A DNA stretch of 64,000 nt, from IMG/VR virus record IMGVR_UViG_3300032286_000710, positions 102,605 through 166,604 of that record, one strand, 5' to 3'. Source of the DNA: a virus. Position numbers and translations under genes: made by a program. Shown here one piece after another: positions 18,827-29,253 of this stretch (positions within the stretch are counted from its first letter, which is position 1; every line of letters starts with the position of its first letter). The notes below the pieces were generated by a model. That model had not been told where the DNA came from. It saw nothing but the letters and a program-made list of their open reading frames with translations, and ran no database searches.

Positions 18827-18856
18827 AAAATCGTATAAACATATTAAATTGATTGC

Positions 18857-19237
18857 TTAACGATCACCAATTAGAGAGGCATTAAAGTTTTGAGGAGTCT
18901 GTGGCGGGAGGTTATCATTGTCGATAACTGTTACAGTTCCATCTTGGTTCATAGTAAACTGACCAACTAAAGATAATGAATTATATATTGCTTCGGGCTT
19001 TATACTAGCAATAAATTGGCCTAAAGCGTAGTGTAATCTAAATACTTCCACCGCGTTTGGCCCAAGGGCTTCAGCAATTTCTGATGGTTTTAATCCATAG
19101 GGATTTCTCCAAAATAAAACCGTACCATCATTAAAAGAGTCAGTTATTTGATGAAATGTCTGACGGGCTTGATCGATCATTTGCTTGGCAGATTGTTCTG
19201 CTAGATTTGGCTGAACATTACCATCTAAAATACTCAT
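18857..19237 (-). CDS. Hypothetical late protein, 126 residues
   Basis: GGAG precedes the ATG. The start overlaps the stop of the 58-residue gene by 4 bases. The sequence is soluble and helical, with an amphipathic N-terminus (EQSAKQMIDQARQTFHQITDSF) and WRNPYGLKPSEIAEALG in the middle. The family is not recognised; it sits between fibre genes and the protease-scaffold gene. Confidence 0.55.
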   Translation of the reverse strand: MSILDGNVQPNLAEQSAKQMIDQARQTFHQITDSFNDGTVLFWRNPYGLKPSEIAEALGPNAVEVFRLHYALGQFIASIKPEAIYNSLSLVGQFTMNQDGTVTVIDNDNLPPQTPQNFNASLIGDR

Positions 19238-19410
19238 ATTATTTCTCCATTATTTAGACTTGATAAGTAGCTTTCAACCACAGTATTTACTTCTTCTTGA
19301 GTTGGATAATGATCAAATTTGAAGAATTGAGTTGAGTTTTCATCAACCGATACTCTCACTCTGTATTTATCAGCAGCATCAAGAAAAACTTCAGTAATTT
19401 TATAGTTCAT
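19234..19410 (-). CDS. Small late protein, 58 residues
   Basis: The protein begins MNYKITEVFLDAADKYRVRV and ends SLNNGEII, with the stop overlapping the next ATG (ATGA). GGTG lies upstream of the start. Soluble and acidic, with an EEVNTVVESYL helix near the C-terminus. It fills the only gap between the beta-helix fibre and the 126-residue gene, so it is likely real. Function unknown. Confidence 0.6.
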   Translation of the reverse strand: MNYKITEVFLDAADKYRVRVSVDENSTQFFKFDHYPTQEEVNTVVESYLSSLNNGEII

Positions 19411-19418
19411 AATTCACC

Positions 19419-22400
19419 TTAAACTTGAGTTATACTTAAATCATCTACATATCCAGTATATGTTGATCCTCCCCAGCATTCTGCCAAAATTTCAACAACG
19501 CCAGTTTCTGTTGGGGTAAAACTTAAACTAACTTGTTGCCAAGTATCTGCCGATTCTGTCATATACGAAACAACATCGCTAGATACACCACCTATTTGAC
19601 CCCCCTTTATTCTTAATCTCATTACTAAACCAACATTAGTTCTTCTCATCCACGCCCTTACTGTAACTAAACTATTAGCACTAACAGCTATTTTTGCTAA
19701 ACTTAAATCTAAAGGATAGTCAATATATCTAGCTGTATTAGTGGGAGCCATGGCCCAAGCTATACCATTGTTAGTATTCCTTACGCTCGTAGTAGTATAT
19801 ATTAATCCATATTCACAGAAAATATTATGATTATTTGTAGTTTGATCATGATTATGAGAAAATATTTTAGAGTTTAATCCATATCCAGCTGCATTATAAA
19901 TTGTTTCTGTGGTATCGTTCACCGCACAATTTACTAAATATAATGCTGGAGAATATGATCTAACTGATGCTGTTGAATTGGTAGAAAAAGTACAATTTTT
20001 AACTGTAATATCAGATCCAAATGAATTATCTATACCATATGTCCAGCTATCAGAAATAATACCACTATTACAAATCAATAAATTTCCCGGTGTAGGATTA
20101 ATACCAACAATATTATTTTTGATGATGAAATTATTTAAATAGTTACCCTGCACATTATAGTATGTAAGACCATTTCCATTATTACTCATAATAGTAAAAT
20201 TATTTAAGTAGCATTGACCAGCATTACTAAACATATAAACGCCACCAAGACTATTATAACAACAATAAATATTATTGTATACAACATTCTTAATTTCTCT
20301 TAGGTATAATCCACCATTTCCTTCATTGTTATTAAAATGACAATTAGAAACTGTAGATGAGGTTGCTCCGTTAGGAGAAAATCCAAAATAAAATCTAACA
20401 CAACACATTCTATCTACATTTAAGCATGATCCCGGTATATAATAATTATACATTCCATAACCATAACCATTTCTACCATCAAACCAACTTTCTCCCGTCC
20501 TTGTACTCATGTCTGTTCTATTCCATCCAAATAAATAATTAATTGGATTTGTTGGAACAGCACCGCCTCTTTGAAAATTTAACAAAGAAACATTATTTGT
20601 GCTTGTTGCTGTGGCAAGTGGTACTTTAATAGTTTCTCTTTTGTATGTTGTTACTGTTTCGCTTGTCCCATCATATCCCGGTATCTGCATGTTTGCGGTC
20701 CCAATTGAAATTGGACCCCACTGACCACCAGTATCAAGCATCACTCTTGTTCCGTTAATACTTTGGATACCACACCAAGTTTCTCCGCTGGTATTTTTAC
20801 CAATCAACGAACAAAGATTAAGACTATCGGCACTAGAACTTGCTTTGCAGGCAATAATATTAGATAGCAGGAATGTTTGAGTACCATTGTCGGTATTCAC
20901 ATAGAAACCTATGCTTTGAATGCTAGATCCTAAATTTGTTGCAAGATCTATGGTTATCGGTGTCCATCTATTAAGTACCGTTAAATTCTCAATATTGAAT
21001 GTATTTACTGCTGTTGCTCCAGCAGTATCACTACATAATACTAATGATATTGCTCCACTTGCGCCAATAGTTCCTGCTGTTTGTTTGATCCAAAAACTTA
21101 GTTGTTGATATCCACTTAAGTTTAATGATCCAGTAGCTTTATAAGCGGCTAATCCCGTTGTAAAATTTGGTCCAACTGCTATGGAATCTGAACAGTCGCC
21201 CTCTTTAATACCGCCTGCGACATCAGTAGTAACTAAAGATGTTGTTATATCAGCAGTTTGTGGTGTCCAAGCTGTTCGTCCATTTCCTCTATTTCCGTGA
21301 CTAGCAATATTAACTATTGGGGATGATGATAATATTACTCTTTGATTGGAAACTTTTCTTAAAAATCCAACAGTTCCTCCAACTGCATTTCCCGTTGATC
21401 CTACAAGTGCGCAGGTTGAACCGGTAACACTAGTCACTTCCCATGTTCCATTAGCATTAATATTAGTTGTATGGCCTGTTATTACAACAGTATCTCCATT
21501 ACTTATTCCTAAAGTTGCCATAGTGCTAGCACAACTTACAACAATAGGAGATGCATTTGTAGTGCTATTTATACTAGAACTTCCTTGCATTTTTGAACCA
21601 ACCCATGTGGCACTACCAATGCTGGTAGGGTCTGGACTACTCATTATTTTGACCGTATCATCACTAACTAATCTTGTTGATAAAGCTCCATTAGTTATAG
21701 TTTTCCATCTTCCGCCAATATAATATTGTCTAATAGCACTTTGAACAGATACGGGCGATGCAGAAGTAGGTGATTGATTTATTCGTAAACTAGTAGAACT
21801 AAGCCATTGAGTAATATAATATTGAATATAACTAGTACCATTATATATACTTAAACATTGTTCTGGTGGTTTTTCATAACTCGTTGCTGATGATCCTTGT
21901 TCTATTTGTAATCCACAAATATATAAACCACTTAATGAATCTCCATTATAATTAACAGTAGTCAAACCGGTATCAGTATTAGGTATTAAAATAATTTGTA
22001 TATTATCACCAACCCCAGCCGTTGTGGCGGTTAATGTTAATCTATACCACCCATTTCCTAATGGAGTACTTATTGATGATGTTGCACTTGCTCCGGTTGC
22101 TTCTACTGTTCCATTACTAAGATTAAACCTTGCGGCTTTTGCATCACTATCTAGTCTTAAAATAATTTTTGTTCTTTCAGAAGCTTTTGCATAAACAGAT
22201 ATTGTATATGGTGTGGTTGCTAAAAAAGGAGTATAATATGTTGCACTTTGAAAATAATGAAAATTAAGAATTGAATCTTCAGTAAGTCTATATACAGACG
22301 CATCTACACCGGTTGGACCAGTTATGGAATCTTTTGATAAGATAACGGAAGTTAAAATAGAATTTAAATAAAGTGAATTAGAGTACCAAGCTAAATTTTT

Positions 22401-22574
22401 AGTTGGTGCTAAAGTATTATTGTTTAGAAAATTTGCAGTTGCAGATGAGAATGTGCCAAATACTGTACTGACTCCAGTTGCTGTTGCTCCGTCAGCAGCA
22501 TTAGCTAATAAAGTAAAGCTACTACCAGCATAATTATCGTTTCCATTATCATAATCTACAAAAAATGTTGTCAT
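19419..22574 (-). CDS. Large parallel beta-helix tail spike-like protein with carbohydrate-binding-type ends
   Basis: 1051 residues, AGGAATG before ATG. The start MTTFFVDYDNGNDNYAGSS is typical of pectate-lyase-fold proteins. Residues about 90-220 look like a carbohydrate-binding jelly roll (FSVYAKASERTKIILRL style), and a second such domain is at about 445-570. Residues about 690-910 are a right-handed beta-helix with Asn-rich turns (NNIYCCYNSLGGVYMF, CYLNNFTIMSNNGNGL). A C-terminal CBM-like domain (VRAWMRRTNVGLVMRLRI) closes the protein. It probably binds or cleaves host surface polysaccharide; active-site residues cannot be assigned from sequence alone. Confidence 0.7.
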   Translation of the reverse strand: MTTFFVDYDNGNDNYAGSSFTLLANAADGATATGVSTVFGTFSSATANFLNNNTLAPTKNLAWYSNSLYLNSILTSVILSKDSITGPTGVDASVYRLTEDSILNFHYFQSATYYTPFLATTPYTISVYAKASERTKIILRLDSDAKAARFNLSNGTVEATGASATSSISTPLGNGWYRLTLTATTAGVGDNIQIILIPNTDTGLTTVNYNGDSLSGLYICGLQIEQGSSATSYEKPPEQCLSIYNGTSYIQYYITQWLSSTSLRINQSPTSASPVSVQSAIRQYYIGGRWKTITNGALSTRLVSDDTVKIMSSPDPTSIGSATWVGSKMQGSSSINSTTNASPIVVSCASTMATLGISNGDTVVITGHTTNINANGTWEVTSVTGSTCALVGSTGNAVGGTVGFLRKVSNQRVILSSSPIVNIASHGNRGNGRTAWTPQTADITTSLVTTDVAGGIKEGDCSDSIAVGPNFTTGLAAYKATGSLNLSGYQQLSFWIKQTAGTIGASGAISLVLCSDTAGATAVNTFNIENLTVLNRWTPITIDLATNLGSSIQSIGFYVNTDNGTQTFLLSNIIACKASSSADSLNLCSLIGKNTSGETWCGIQSINGTRVMLDTGGQWGPISIGTANMQIPGYDGTSETVTTYKRETIKVPLATATSTNNVSLLNFQRGGAVPTNPINYLFGWNRTDMSTRTGESWFDGRNGYGYGMYNYYIPGSCLNVDRMCCVRFYFGFSPNGATSSTVSNCHFNNNEGNGGLYLREIKNVVYNNIYCCYNSLGGVYMFSNAGQCYLNNFTIMSNNGNGLTYYNVQGNYLNNFIIKNNIVGINPTPGNLLICNSGIISDSWTYGIDNSFGSDITVKNCTFSTNSTASVRSYSPALYLVNCAVNDTTETIYNAAGYGLNSKIFSHNHDQTTNNHNIFCEYGLIYTTTSVRNTNNGIAWAMAPTNTARYIDYPLDLSLAKIAVSANSLVTVRAWMRRTNVGLVMRLRIKGGQIGGVSSDVVSYMTESADTWQQVSLSFTPTETGVVEILAECWGGSTYTGYVDDLSITQV

Positions 22575-23668
22575 TATACATTCCTATTTAAAGAAGCTTG
22601 AAAAGATTTAATTATATTGTAGTAAGTTGAAACTTCTGTAGAATTCATTTGGTTTCCTATTGAATATGCTCCAAGTCGGTCTGCACCAAAACCGGCTAGA
22701 GTTCCTTTCCTATTAGTTGCAAAAATTGCTACTCCATAAGCTGGAAAAGTTTGATAAGTAGGAACTCTAGATGATAAAGATCCAGTATCTTGTAAACCAT
22801 TTCTATATAAAATTTGTGATGATCCGGCAGAGCGAGAAGAAGAACATAAGCTAAAGAATGCTGATGTTGTAGATGTGTCGCCTTGACTACCAACACTAGA
22901 TGCCAAACATGATCTTAATACATTGGAACTACCATAATCCATATTAAAAGTAGTCCAACCAGAATCAAACGCATTATCACATCCAAGTATATGCTGAGAT
23001 ATTACTGGGCTTGGAACACAATTAAAAGCAGCAAGATGACATCCATCATTCATAGAAGTTGGTAATAATCCAGTAAATAATCCTTTAGTAGAACTATTTC
23101 CTATTAATCCACCGTTAGATCCCGTTTCATTATAATCAGATGAAACAAAGTTAAAATTTATATCTGAAGCATAACCAAAAATTGTTTGACTGCCACCGGC
23201 TGAATAATTAGTTGGCCCAACATATATTGGAACTAGACAAGCTTGCAAATTATTTCCACAAAATAAATTGAGCCTATAGAATTTATTTCTTAGCCCCGCA
23301 TTATCTATAGCATTACAAAAAATATTTAACGATGATATCGTAGAACTGTTAACAGTACCACCATTCCAATAAACAGTATTAAGCCAGTTTTGCACATCTC
23401 TATGATTAGAGGTTAGATCTATTTTTTTAATATCAATTGAATAAGCATTATTACTAGCATAGAATGGCTGACCCAAAGACGCAAAATCCAAACTTCTAGT
23501 ATCTTGAAATTTTGAAGCTATATTAACAAATGGTTGACCAAGATAAGCAAAATCCATAGTTTGTATTTTATCTTTGGCTGGTAGTTTGTTAACATTAGTA
23601 ACTCTACCCTTGTTACCAATATAACTAAGTTTAAATGAGTTTCCAGCTTTTCTAACATTAAATGACAT
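22574..23668 (-). CDS. Fibre tip / receptor-binding-type protein
   Basis: 364 residues from the ATG at 23668, which has GGAG upstream; an ATG at 23701 would overlap the preceding gene. The middle has two copies of a short repeat, 'MDFAYLGQPFV' and 'LDFASLGQPFY'. The C-terminus (LGAYSIGNQMNSTEVSTYYNIIKSFQ) is typical of the terminal domain of many phage fibre proteins. Its stop overlaps the start of the beta-helix gene by one base. Confidence 0.65.
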   Translation of the reverse strand: MSFNVRKAGNSFKLSYIGNKGRVTNVNKLPAKDKIQTMDFAYLGQPFVNIASKFQDTRSLDFASLGQPFYASNNAYSIDIKKIDLTSNHRDVQNWLNTVYWNGGTVNSSTISSLNIFCNAIDNAGLRNKFYRLNLFCGNNLQACLVPIYVGPTNYSAGGSQTIFGYASDINFNFVSSDYNETGSNGGLIGNSSTKGLFTGLLPTSMNDGCHLAAFNCVPSPVISQHILGCDNAFDSGWTTFNMDYGSSNVLRSCLASSVGSQGDTSTTSAFFSLCSSSRSAGSSQILYRNGLQDTGSLSSRVPTYQTFPAYGVAIFATNRKGTLAGFGADRLGAYSIGNQMNSTEVSTYYNIIKSFQASLNRNV

Positions 23669-23682
23669 TATTATTCTCCATA

Positions 23683-25341
23683 TTACGGTATTACTGTCCA
23701 ACCCTTACTAAGAGCAATACCAGTATTGCTAGCAGATGCTCCCCAATTGCCGGTAATAACAATAGTTGTACCAGCAGAAACACCGCTGCTAAGAAGATTA
23801 GTATATATATTATTTAATGCTCCAGATGATAGCGATAACCCGCCTAGATTAATGCTAGCACTTAAACCAGATCCATTTATAGTTTCCAAGGAAACGCACC
23901 CATTAAACATATTGTTAGTATTTCCTACTGTCGCATTATACCCTGTTGTTGCGCTGGTAGCACTCATATTTAAACCAGATACTATTCTAAGTTTAGTACA
24001 ACCGGTAAACATGCCAGTAAAATTATTTACATTTCTGGTATCTAGTCCAGATACTGCTTCTAGATTTCTACAATTTTGAAACATATTACTCATATTGGTT
24101 ACGCCACTAGTATTAGTTAATATTGGTATAGTTTTTAGTAGACCGCAATTACCAAACATAAAATCAGTTCTTGTTGCTGACGCTAAATTAAAAGGACCAG
24201 CCCCTGTTATGCTAGTAGCTAAATAGGCAAAATTTTGAAAAGTAGTATTTTTACTAGTATCAAATGATGGAATGTTTTGTAAACTAAAAGCTTGAAAGAA
24301 TATACTGGCCATATTTGTAACACCGCTAGTATTAAATAATGGTACTTGTTTAAGTCTTGAAGCACCACTAAACATTCCGTTCATACCTGTACAAGATATA
24401 GTATTAAAGAATGGCACTGACTCAAGAGAGGAGCATCCTCCGAACATATTACTCATATTTGTAACTTTAGAAGTATCAAAAAATGGTACTGTTTTTAGTA
24501 AATAACAGGATTGAAACATAGAATTCATAGCAGTAACTTTTCTAGTATCATATGGGGGTACATACTTTAATGAAGTGCAAGTATTAAAGAACGGGCCAAC
24601 TGTTGCATTGCTACTATCATAAAAGGGGGCATGTTCTAGTGAGCTACAATTATCAAAAAATGAAGTATTTGTTAATAAAGAAGTATTTGGTAAAATAACA
24701 TTTTTTAATGAATAGCAAAATCTAAATAGAGATGACATACCTACGCCTATACTATCACTTACCTTATTAAGTATAATTGCGCTTTCTAAATATGGTGGTA
24801 TATTAACATTACTTCCACCACCTAAACTCAAAGTAACAAGTCCACTACCATTAACTATAAACTCTAACCATTTACTCTGGTAGGTACTTAAAGATGATTG
24901 ATTATGTTTTCTATCTTGAGCAAATCCAACCAGTTCAACACCAGCACTTCCAGAAGGTATTATACTAACAATAACCTGTTTATATCCTAAAGATGATGCA
25001 TTGCCACTATTACTAGTAGAACTATCTGCTATATTAGCATAGTTGTATTTATATTGAATATTAGTCATAGTATTATTAGTAACAAAACTTTGAACAGTTC
25101 CATCTCCCCAATCAACTGTAACTCCATTAGGGGTAGCTCCTTGGGCTTGAGCACCAAAACATATGAAGTTATTATCACTATCGTCTACTCTATATAATCC
25201 TACTATTCTTTGAGTACCAGTAGCACTAATATCTGGCATGGTCATCCATAGTGGATTACGCACCCAAGGAGTTATTGCTAATTCTTGGTTAACTAAGTTT
25301 CTAGTATTAGCATTTCTACTAACATTAGTGTTAATACTCAT
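23683..25341 (-). CDS. Adhesin with PKD motif and BspA-like leucine-rich repeats
   Basis: 552 residues. Around residues 70-90, GVTVDWGDGTVQSF is the hallmark PKD strand. From about 185 to 500 there are ten or more repeats of roughly 23-25 residues with the pattern MxxMFxxCxxLxxVPxFDTS. These match the DUF285/BspA-type leucine-rich repeats common in adhesins. It overlaps the upstream 110-residue gene by 4 bases. Probably a virion-displayed binding protein; such repeats are often prone to recombination and diversification. Confidence 0.75.
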   Translation of the reverse strand: MSINTNVSRNANTRNLVNQELAITPWVRNPLWMTMPDISATGTQRIVGLYRVDDSDNNFICFGAQAQGATPNGVTVDWGDGTVQSFVTNNTMTNIQYKYNYANIADSSTSNSGNASSLGYKQVIVSIIPSGSAGVELVGFAQDRKHNQSSLSTYQSKWLEFIVNGSGLVTLSLGGGSNVNIPPYLESAIILNKVSDSIGVGMSSLFRFCYSLKNVILPNTSLLTNTSFFDNCSSLEHAPFYDSSNATVGPFFNTCTSLKYVPPYDTRKVTAMNSMFQSCYLLKTVPFFDTSKVTNMSNMFGGCSSLESVPFFNTISCTGMNGMFSGASRLKQVPLFNTSGVTNMASIFFQAFSLQNIPSFDTSKNTTFQNFAYLATSITGAGPFNLASATRTDFMFGNCGLLKTIPILTNTSGVTNMSNMFQNCRNLEAVSGLDTRNVNNFTGMFTGCTKLRIVSGLNMSATSATTGYNATVGNTNNMFNGCVSLETINGSGLSASINLGGLSLSSGALNNIYTNLLSSGVSAGTTIVITGNWGASASNTGIALSKGWTVIP

Positions 25342-25670
25342 GTTATTTCGCTTCCGAATACGTTAAAGGATAAACCGCTGTTACTTGGAGTATAAACACT
25401 AATAATATCACCAGAACCAAGTGATAATCCAAGACTTAAAAAATTACTATCATTACCAGCAACTTGGGCGTCATATGCTATATAATGCTGACTAACAATC
25501 GATGCTCCGCTAGGGCGAACTGCTATTCTGTATGTATTAACAAATCCCGCTAAGTTACAAACGCTTAGAGTCGAACAAACCGCCTGTGTTCCGCTAGGAA
25601 CTGTATATAGTGTAGTTAAACCGCTAGCGGCTGGAACTACTTGTCCTAAGACCTTATAATTTACTGCCAT
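25338..25670 (-). CDS. Small virion-associated protein (110 residues)
   Basis: AGGAATG precedes the start. The sequence runs YKVLGQVVPAASGLTTLYTV...STLSVCNLAG...YRIAVRPSG...HYIAYDAQVAGNDS...SVYTPSNSGLSFNVFGSEIT. This matches a beta-sandwich family that is very common next to fibre genes of tailed phages. No enzymatic role is expected. It links the 1193-residue fibre and the BspA-like adhesin in one operon. Confidence 0.7.
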   Translation of the reverse strand: MAVNYKVLGQVVPAASGLTTLYTVPSGTQAVCSTLSVCNLAGFVNTYRIAVRPSGASIVSQHYIAYDAQVAGNDSNFLSLGLSLGSGDIISVYTPSNSGLSFNVFGSEIT

Positions 25671-25671
25671 A

Positions 25672-28600
25672 TTACATTCCTGCTAATAAGAAGGGGTGAA
25701 TAAAATTAACTGTATTTACTACTAATGTGTCACTACTGCTATTATAATCTAAAGATACTCCATTTCCACCAGATAAAGATGTGGTAGCATTACTGTCTAT
25801 AGTAAGGGTATTGGCACTGTCATTATATGTTAAACTCATTCCAGAACCAGCAATAAGAAGTCCCGCTACTTCATCATCTATTATTTCGCCTAGTGGAACA
25901 CCGCTTACGCTTAAAACTCCACTAACATTAACATTTCCATTGACATCTAACTTGTATTGTGGATTAGTTGTACCAATTCCAACATTATTTGCAAAATAAG
26001 CACCGCCAGAACTATTTATATATGAAAGAACGTTTGATGCAATATCTCTTGTCTCAATAGCATTAGCAGTTTGACTAGATACTTGTTCAATAAGTAATCC
26101 TCTTCTTCCCGGCGCTACAGTATTAACCTCTAAGCTTGCAAAATTACTCCAACCGGTTTTAGAAACTGCTAAAGTTGTATTATTAATAAATCCAGTTGGT
26201 CCAAATGATAAATATCTAGCTCCTCCACCTTGAGTAACATAGAAAGCGTTGGTGCTGTTGGTTCTTACATCTAAATCATACGTTGGGGTTGTAGTTCCAA
26301 TACCAACTCCAGAAGAAAATATTCCTGTACCTATAACATGTAGTTGACCACTTGGAGAAGTTGTTCCTATCCCAACGCTACCAAAAATACCACTGTTAGT
26401 AACATTTATTCCATTACTAAATTGAGCAGTAGTTCCACTGAAAGTTAGTCCACCGCCATTGCCATCTTGAGATATACTACCATTATTTGACAATTCAATA
26501 GCGGTAGCTGAAACACCATTTCCAAGTCTTATTTTTGATGCTTGAATTCTAAATGCCGTAGCGGTAGGTGAATTAAAGTATAATGCTCCATTGTCTGCTA
26601 GAATTGATCCACCATAACCATCAGCATTTTCTAATCTTATACCTTGAGCATTTGCAGACGAGCCACTAACATGAATTAAGTCTAATGGAGAATTCGTTCC
26701 AACGCCTATTCCAGAAGAAAAGATACCAGTACCAACAACATGAAGTTGTCCGCTTGGAGTGGTTGTTCCAATACCAACTAAACCGCTATTTGTAACACGA
26801 ATTCTTTCGGTTCCAGCAGTACGAATTCTAACTTGTTGATTAACATTACTGCCATCATACGATTGACCCAAAGTTACTGGTTGGTTTGCAGATTGTATGT
26901 CAACAGCGCCGTCTTGATTTCCTACTTTTACAGATGCACTTCCAGCATCAAGAAATAAATTACCATTAATATCTGCTCTAACTTTTAATGCTGTATCAGA
27001 AGATGCACTAGATTTAAAATATACTGTCCCTAAATTATTTCCAGTGCCTCTAACATAAACATCACCAGCAACATCCAAAAATCCAGATGGAGTAATAGTT
27101 CCTATACCAACGTTACCATTACTTAATACGCTTAATCTTTCAGTTCTGCCCTGTGTTCCATCTCCATTATTCATTAACACTGCAAACCTACTAGCCCCAC
27201 TAACACTTGTGGATGCTATAGAATGAAGAGTATTATAACCATCATATGCACTAGAACCATTCCATAATCCATTATAAAATCTAAGTTCATTAGGATTACT
27301 TTGAGTTGCGATAGAAGTTGGAGTAGAGGTTTTTGGAAAAGTTAAAGTGCCATTAGCATAAGTGGTCCCACCAAGATATGTACTTGCACTGAAAAATAAA
27401 TTAGTTGCTGTAATATCTATTCTATTAGTAGCACTATTATTAAATTGAATATTAGCATTACCAGATGGACCATAAATATAACCGTTAGTTGAACTATCAC
27501 CCACAATGATACCACTACTGAATATACCGCTACCTATAACATGAAGTCTGGATGTTGGATTTGTTGTTCCAATACCAACATTAGTACCATTATCAAAAAC
27601 TAAACTATTACTTAGTCCACTACCATTAGTTCCAAACTTGCTTAAATAATTAGCAGTCCCTACCGGTAGTAGTCCGCTTACACTACTATTGAAGTTTGTA
27701 ATGTCGCTAGGTGAATGAGTATGACCACTAGCACTAACATCAACGTTATTAACTTTTAGCGAAGTAAAATTTCCACTGGGGCCACTAATACTTCCAGTAA
27801 AAATTGCACCACTAAGACTTGCTTTAGTGCCGATGTTAGTATTTACAGTAGTAGCAAAATTAGCATCATTGCCAAGAGCAGCTGCTAGCTCATTAAGAGT
27901 ATCTAGTGCGGTTGGTGCAGAAGCTACTAGGTTGCTTATTTCTGTACGAACGAATGCTGTACTAGCAATTTGAGTGTTATTAGTTCCAGCACTTGCTGTT
28001 GGAGTTAGTGGGGTTCCGGTGAATGTTGGACTACTTAGCGGTGCATAAACTCCGTTAGTTAAAGTGTTTACTCTAGAATCTACTTGAGTTTGAGTTAAAC
28101 CAAATGTTCCAGTAGTAGATATTGTATAATTAGAACCAACGGCAGATATACCAATACCATTACCAGCAGTTAATAATGTTATTGGTAATAATCCACTAAC
28201 ACTAGTATTGAAATCTGTTATATTACTAGAAGGGTGATTGTGTGAACTAGAAGCATAATTTCCAGATGGTTGTTTATTATCAAGAGTTGTTTGAAGTGAT
28301 ATAATATCAGCTATATTGTGAGTATGCCCACTAAGTGCAACACCAGTAGCTCCAACCCTAAGAGAAGTAAATGTACCGCTATTAAATATAGTAGGGCTAG
28401 TAAAAGTTTTTGGTCCAGTAATAACTTGACCCCCAGCGGTCATAACAAAGTCTGAATCAGCACCAGCTTCTGGTAAGTAATAAGTTCTATCTACATAAAG
28501 ATTGTTTGTTGGAGTAATGGTTATAGTATTATTAAATAGTGAGCCAATATTGCCTTTAATCAAAATATCTTTTTTATTATTGTATACGCCATCACCAGAA

Positions 28601-29253
28601 CTAGCAGTAAATCTTACGCCACTATTACTAGAAAAAGTTTTTATACCGCTTATAGATTGATCTAAATTTGTTGACCTTACAACGGTAGAAGAGTCTACAG
28701 CAATACTGTCTGCACTTACAATTAATCCATCACCCTGACCAACATCAAAACTTCTACTAGATGAAAGATTGCCACCCCCAGCTAAACCACTACCAGCTGA
28801 AAAAATGACACCAGATAATGCAATGTTCTGAACATTATTTAAAGCAAGATCTGACTTAATTTGTGAAGATGTTCTAGTGTATATATTACGAGAGAATGTA
28901 GATGGGTCAGATACTAGTACTGGAAAATAAGATGGTGTTAGTAATGTGGGTTGAAATTTAAAAGATGAATTTCCAGAAGATATAATATCTCCAGTAAATA
29001 TTTTAGATCCGCTTATTGCTTGATCGTCAAATGTTCTTACTATAGTGTTACCACTAGTTAAGTTCTCAATTAAGTATCCACTACCAACCCTACTAACAGG
29101 AAGAATTCCGCTAGTAAATAATATTGGATAGCCACTAGGAGTATCAAATGTAATAAAATTATCAGAAGATTTTATCTCTATGATAATATCGTGATCTTTG
29201 AGAACATCAAGATTAACTACATTTTCAATAACTTCTATAGTGTAGTTGCTCAT
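25672..29253 (-). CDS. Long tail fibre protein
   Basis: 1193 residues, GGAG before ATG. Highly Ser/Gly/Asn-rich. The segment reading 'FVRTEISNLVASAPTALDTLNELAAALGND' at about 440 is the fibre-knot helix of P2/lambda-type fibres. Repeated 'GIGTTTPSGQLHVVGTGIFSSG' units appear from about 560 to 1120. The C-terminus ends in FIHPFLLAGM with no S74 peptidase/chaperone domain, unlike many fibres with these repeats, so a separate chaperone may be needed. Its start is next to the 131-residue gene. Confidence 0.75.
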   Translation of the reverse strand: MSNYTIEVIENVVNLDVLKDHDIIIEIKSSDNFITFDTPSGYPILFTSGILPVSRVGSGYLIENLTSGNTIVRTFDDQAISGSKIFTGDIISSGNSSFKFQPTLLTPSYFPVLVSDPSTFSRNIYTRTSSQIKSDLALNNVQNIALSGVIFSAGSGLAGGGNLSSSRSFDVGQGDGLIVSADSIAVDSSTVVRSTNLDQSISGIKTFSSNSGVRFTASSGDGVYNNKKDILIKGNIGSLFNNTITITPTNNLYVDRTYYLPEAGADSDFVMTAGGQVITGPKTFTSPTIFNSGTFTSLRVGATGVALSGHTHNIADIISLQTTLDNKQPSGNYASSSHNHPSSNITDFNTSVSGLLPITLLTAGNGIGISAVGSNYTISTTGTFGLTQTQVDSRVNTLTNGVYAPLSSPTFTGTPLTPTASAGTNNTQIASTAFVRTEISNLVASAPTALDTLNELAAALGNDANFATTVNTNIGTKASLSGAIFTGSISGPSGNFTSLKVNNVDVSASGHTHSPSDITNFNSSVSGLLPVGTANYLSKFGTNGSGLSNSLVFDNGTNVGIGTTNPTSRLHVIGSGIFSSGIIVGDSSTNGYIYGPSGNANIQFNNSATNRIDITATNLFFSASTYLGGTTYANGTLTFPKTSTPTSIATQSNPNELRFYNGLWNGSSAYDGYNTLHSIASTSVSGASRFAVLMNNGDGTQGRTERLSVLSNGNVGIGTITPSGFLDVAGDVYVRGTGNNLGTVYFKSSASSDTALKVRADINGNLFLDAGSASVKVGNQDGAVDIQSANQPVTLGQSYDGSNVNQQVRIRTAGTERIRVTNSGLVGIGTTTPSGQLHVVGTGIFSSGIGVGTNSPLDLIHVSGSSANAQGIRLENADGYGGSILADNGALYFNSPTATAFRIQASKIRLGNGVSATAIELSNNGSISQDGNGGGLTFSGTTAQFSNGINVTNSGIFGSVGIGTTSPSGQLHVIGTGIFSSGVGIGTTTPTYDLDVRTNSTNAFYVTQGGGARYLSFGPTGFINNTTLAVSKTGWSNFASLEVNTVAPGRRGLLIEQVSSQTANAIETRDIASNVLSYINSSGGAYFANNVGIGTTNPQYKLDVNGNVNVSGVLSVSGVPLGEIIDDEVAGLLIAGSGMSLTYNDSANTLTIDSNATTSLSGGNGVSLDYNSSSDTLVVNTVNFIHPFLLAGM

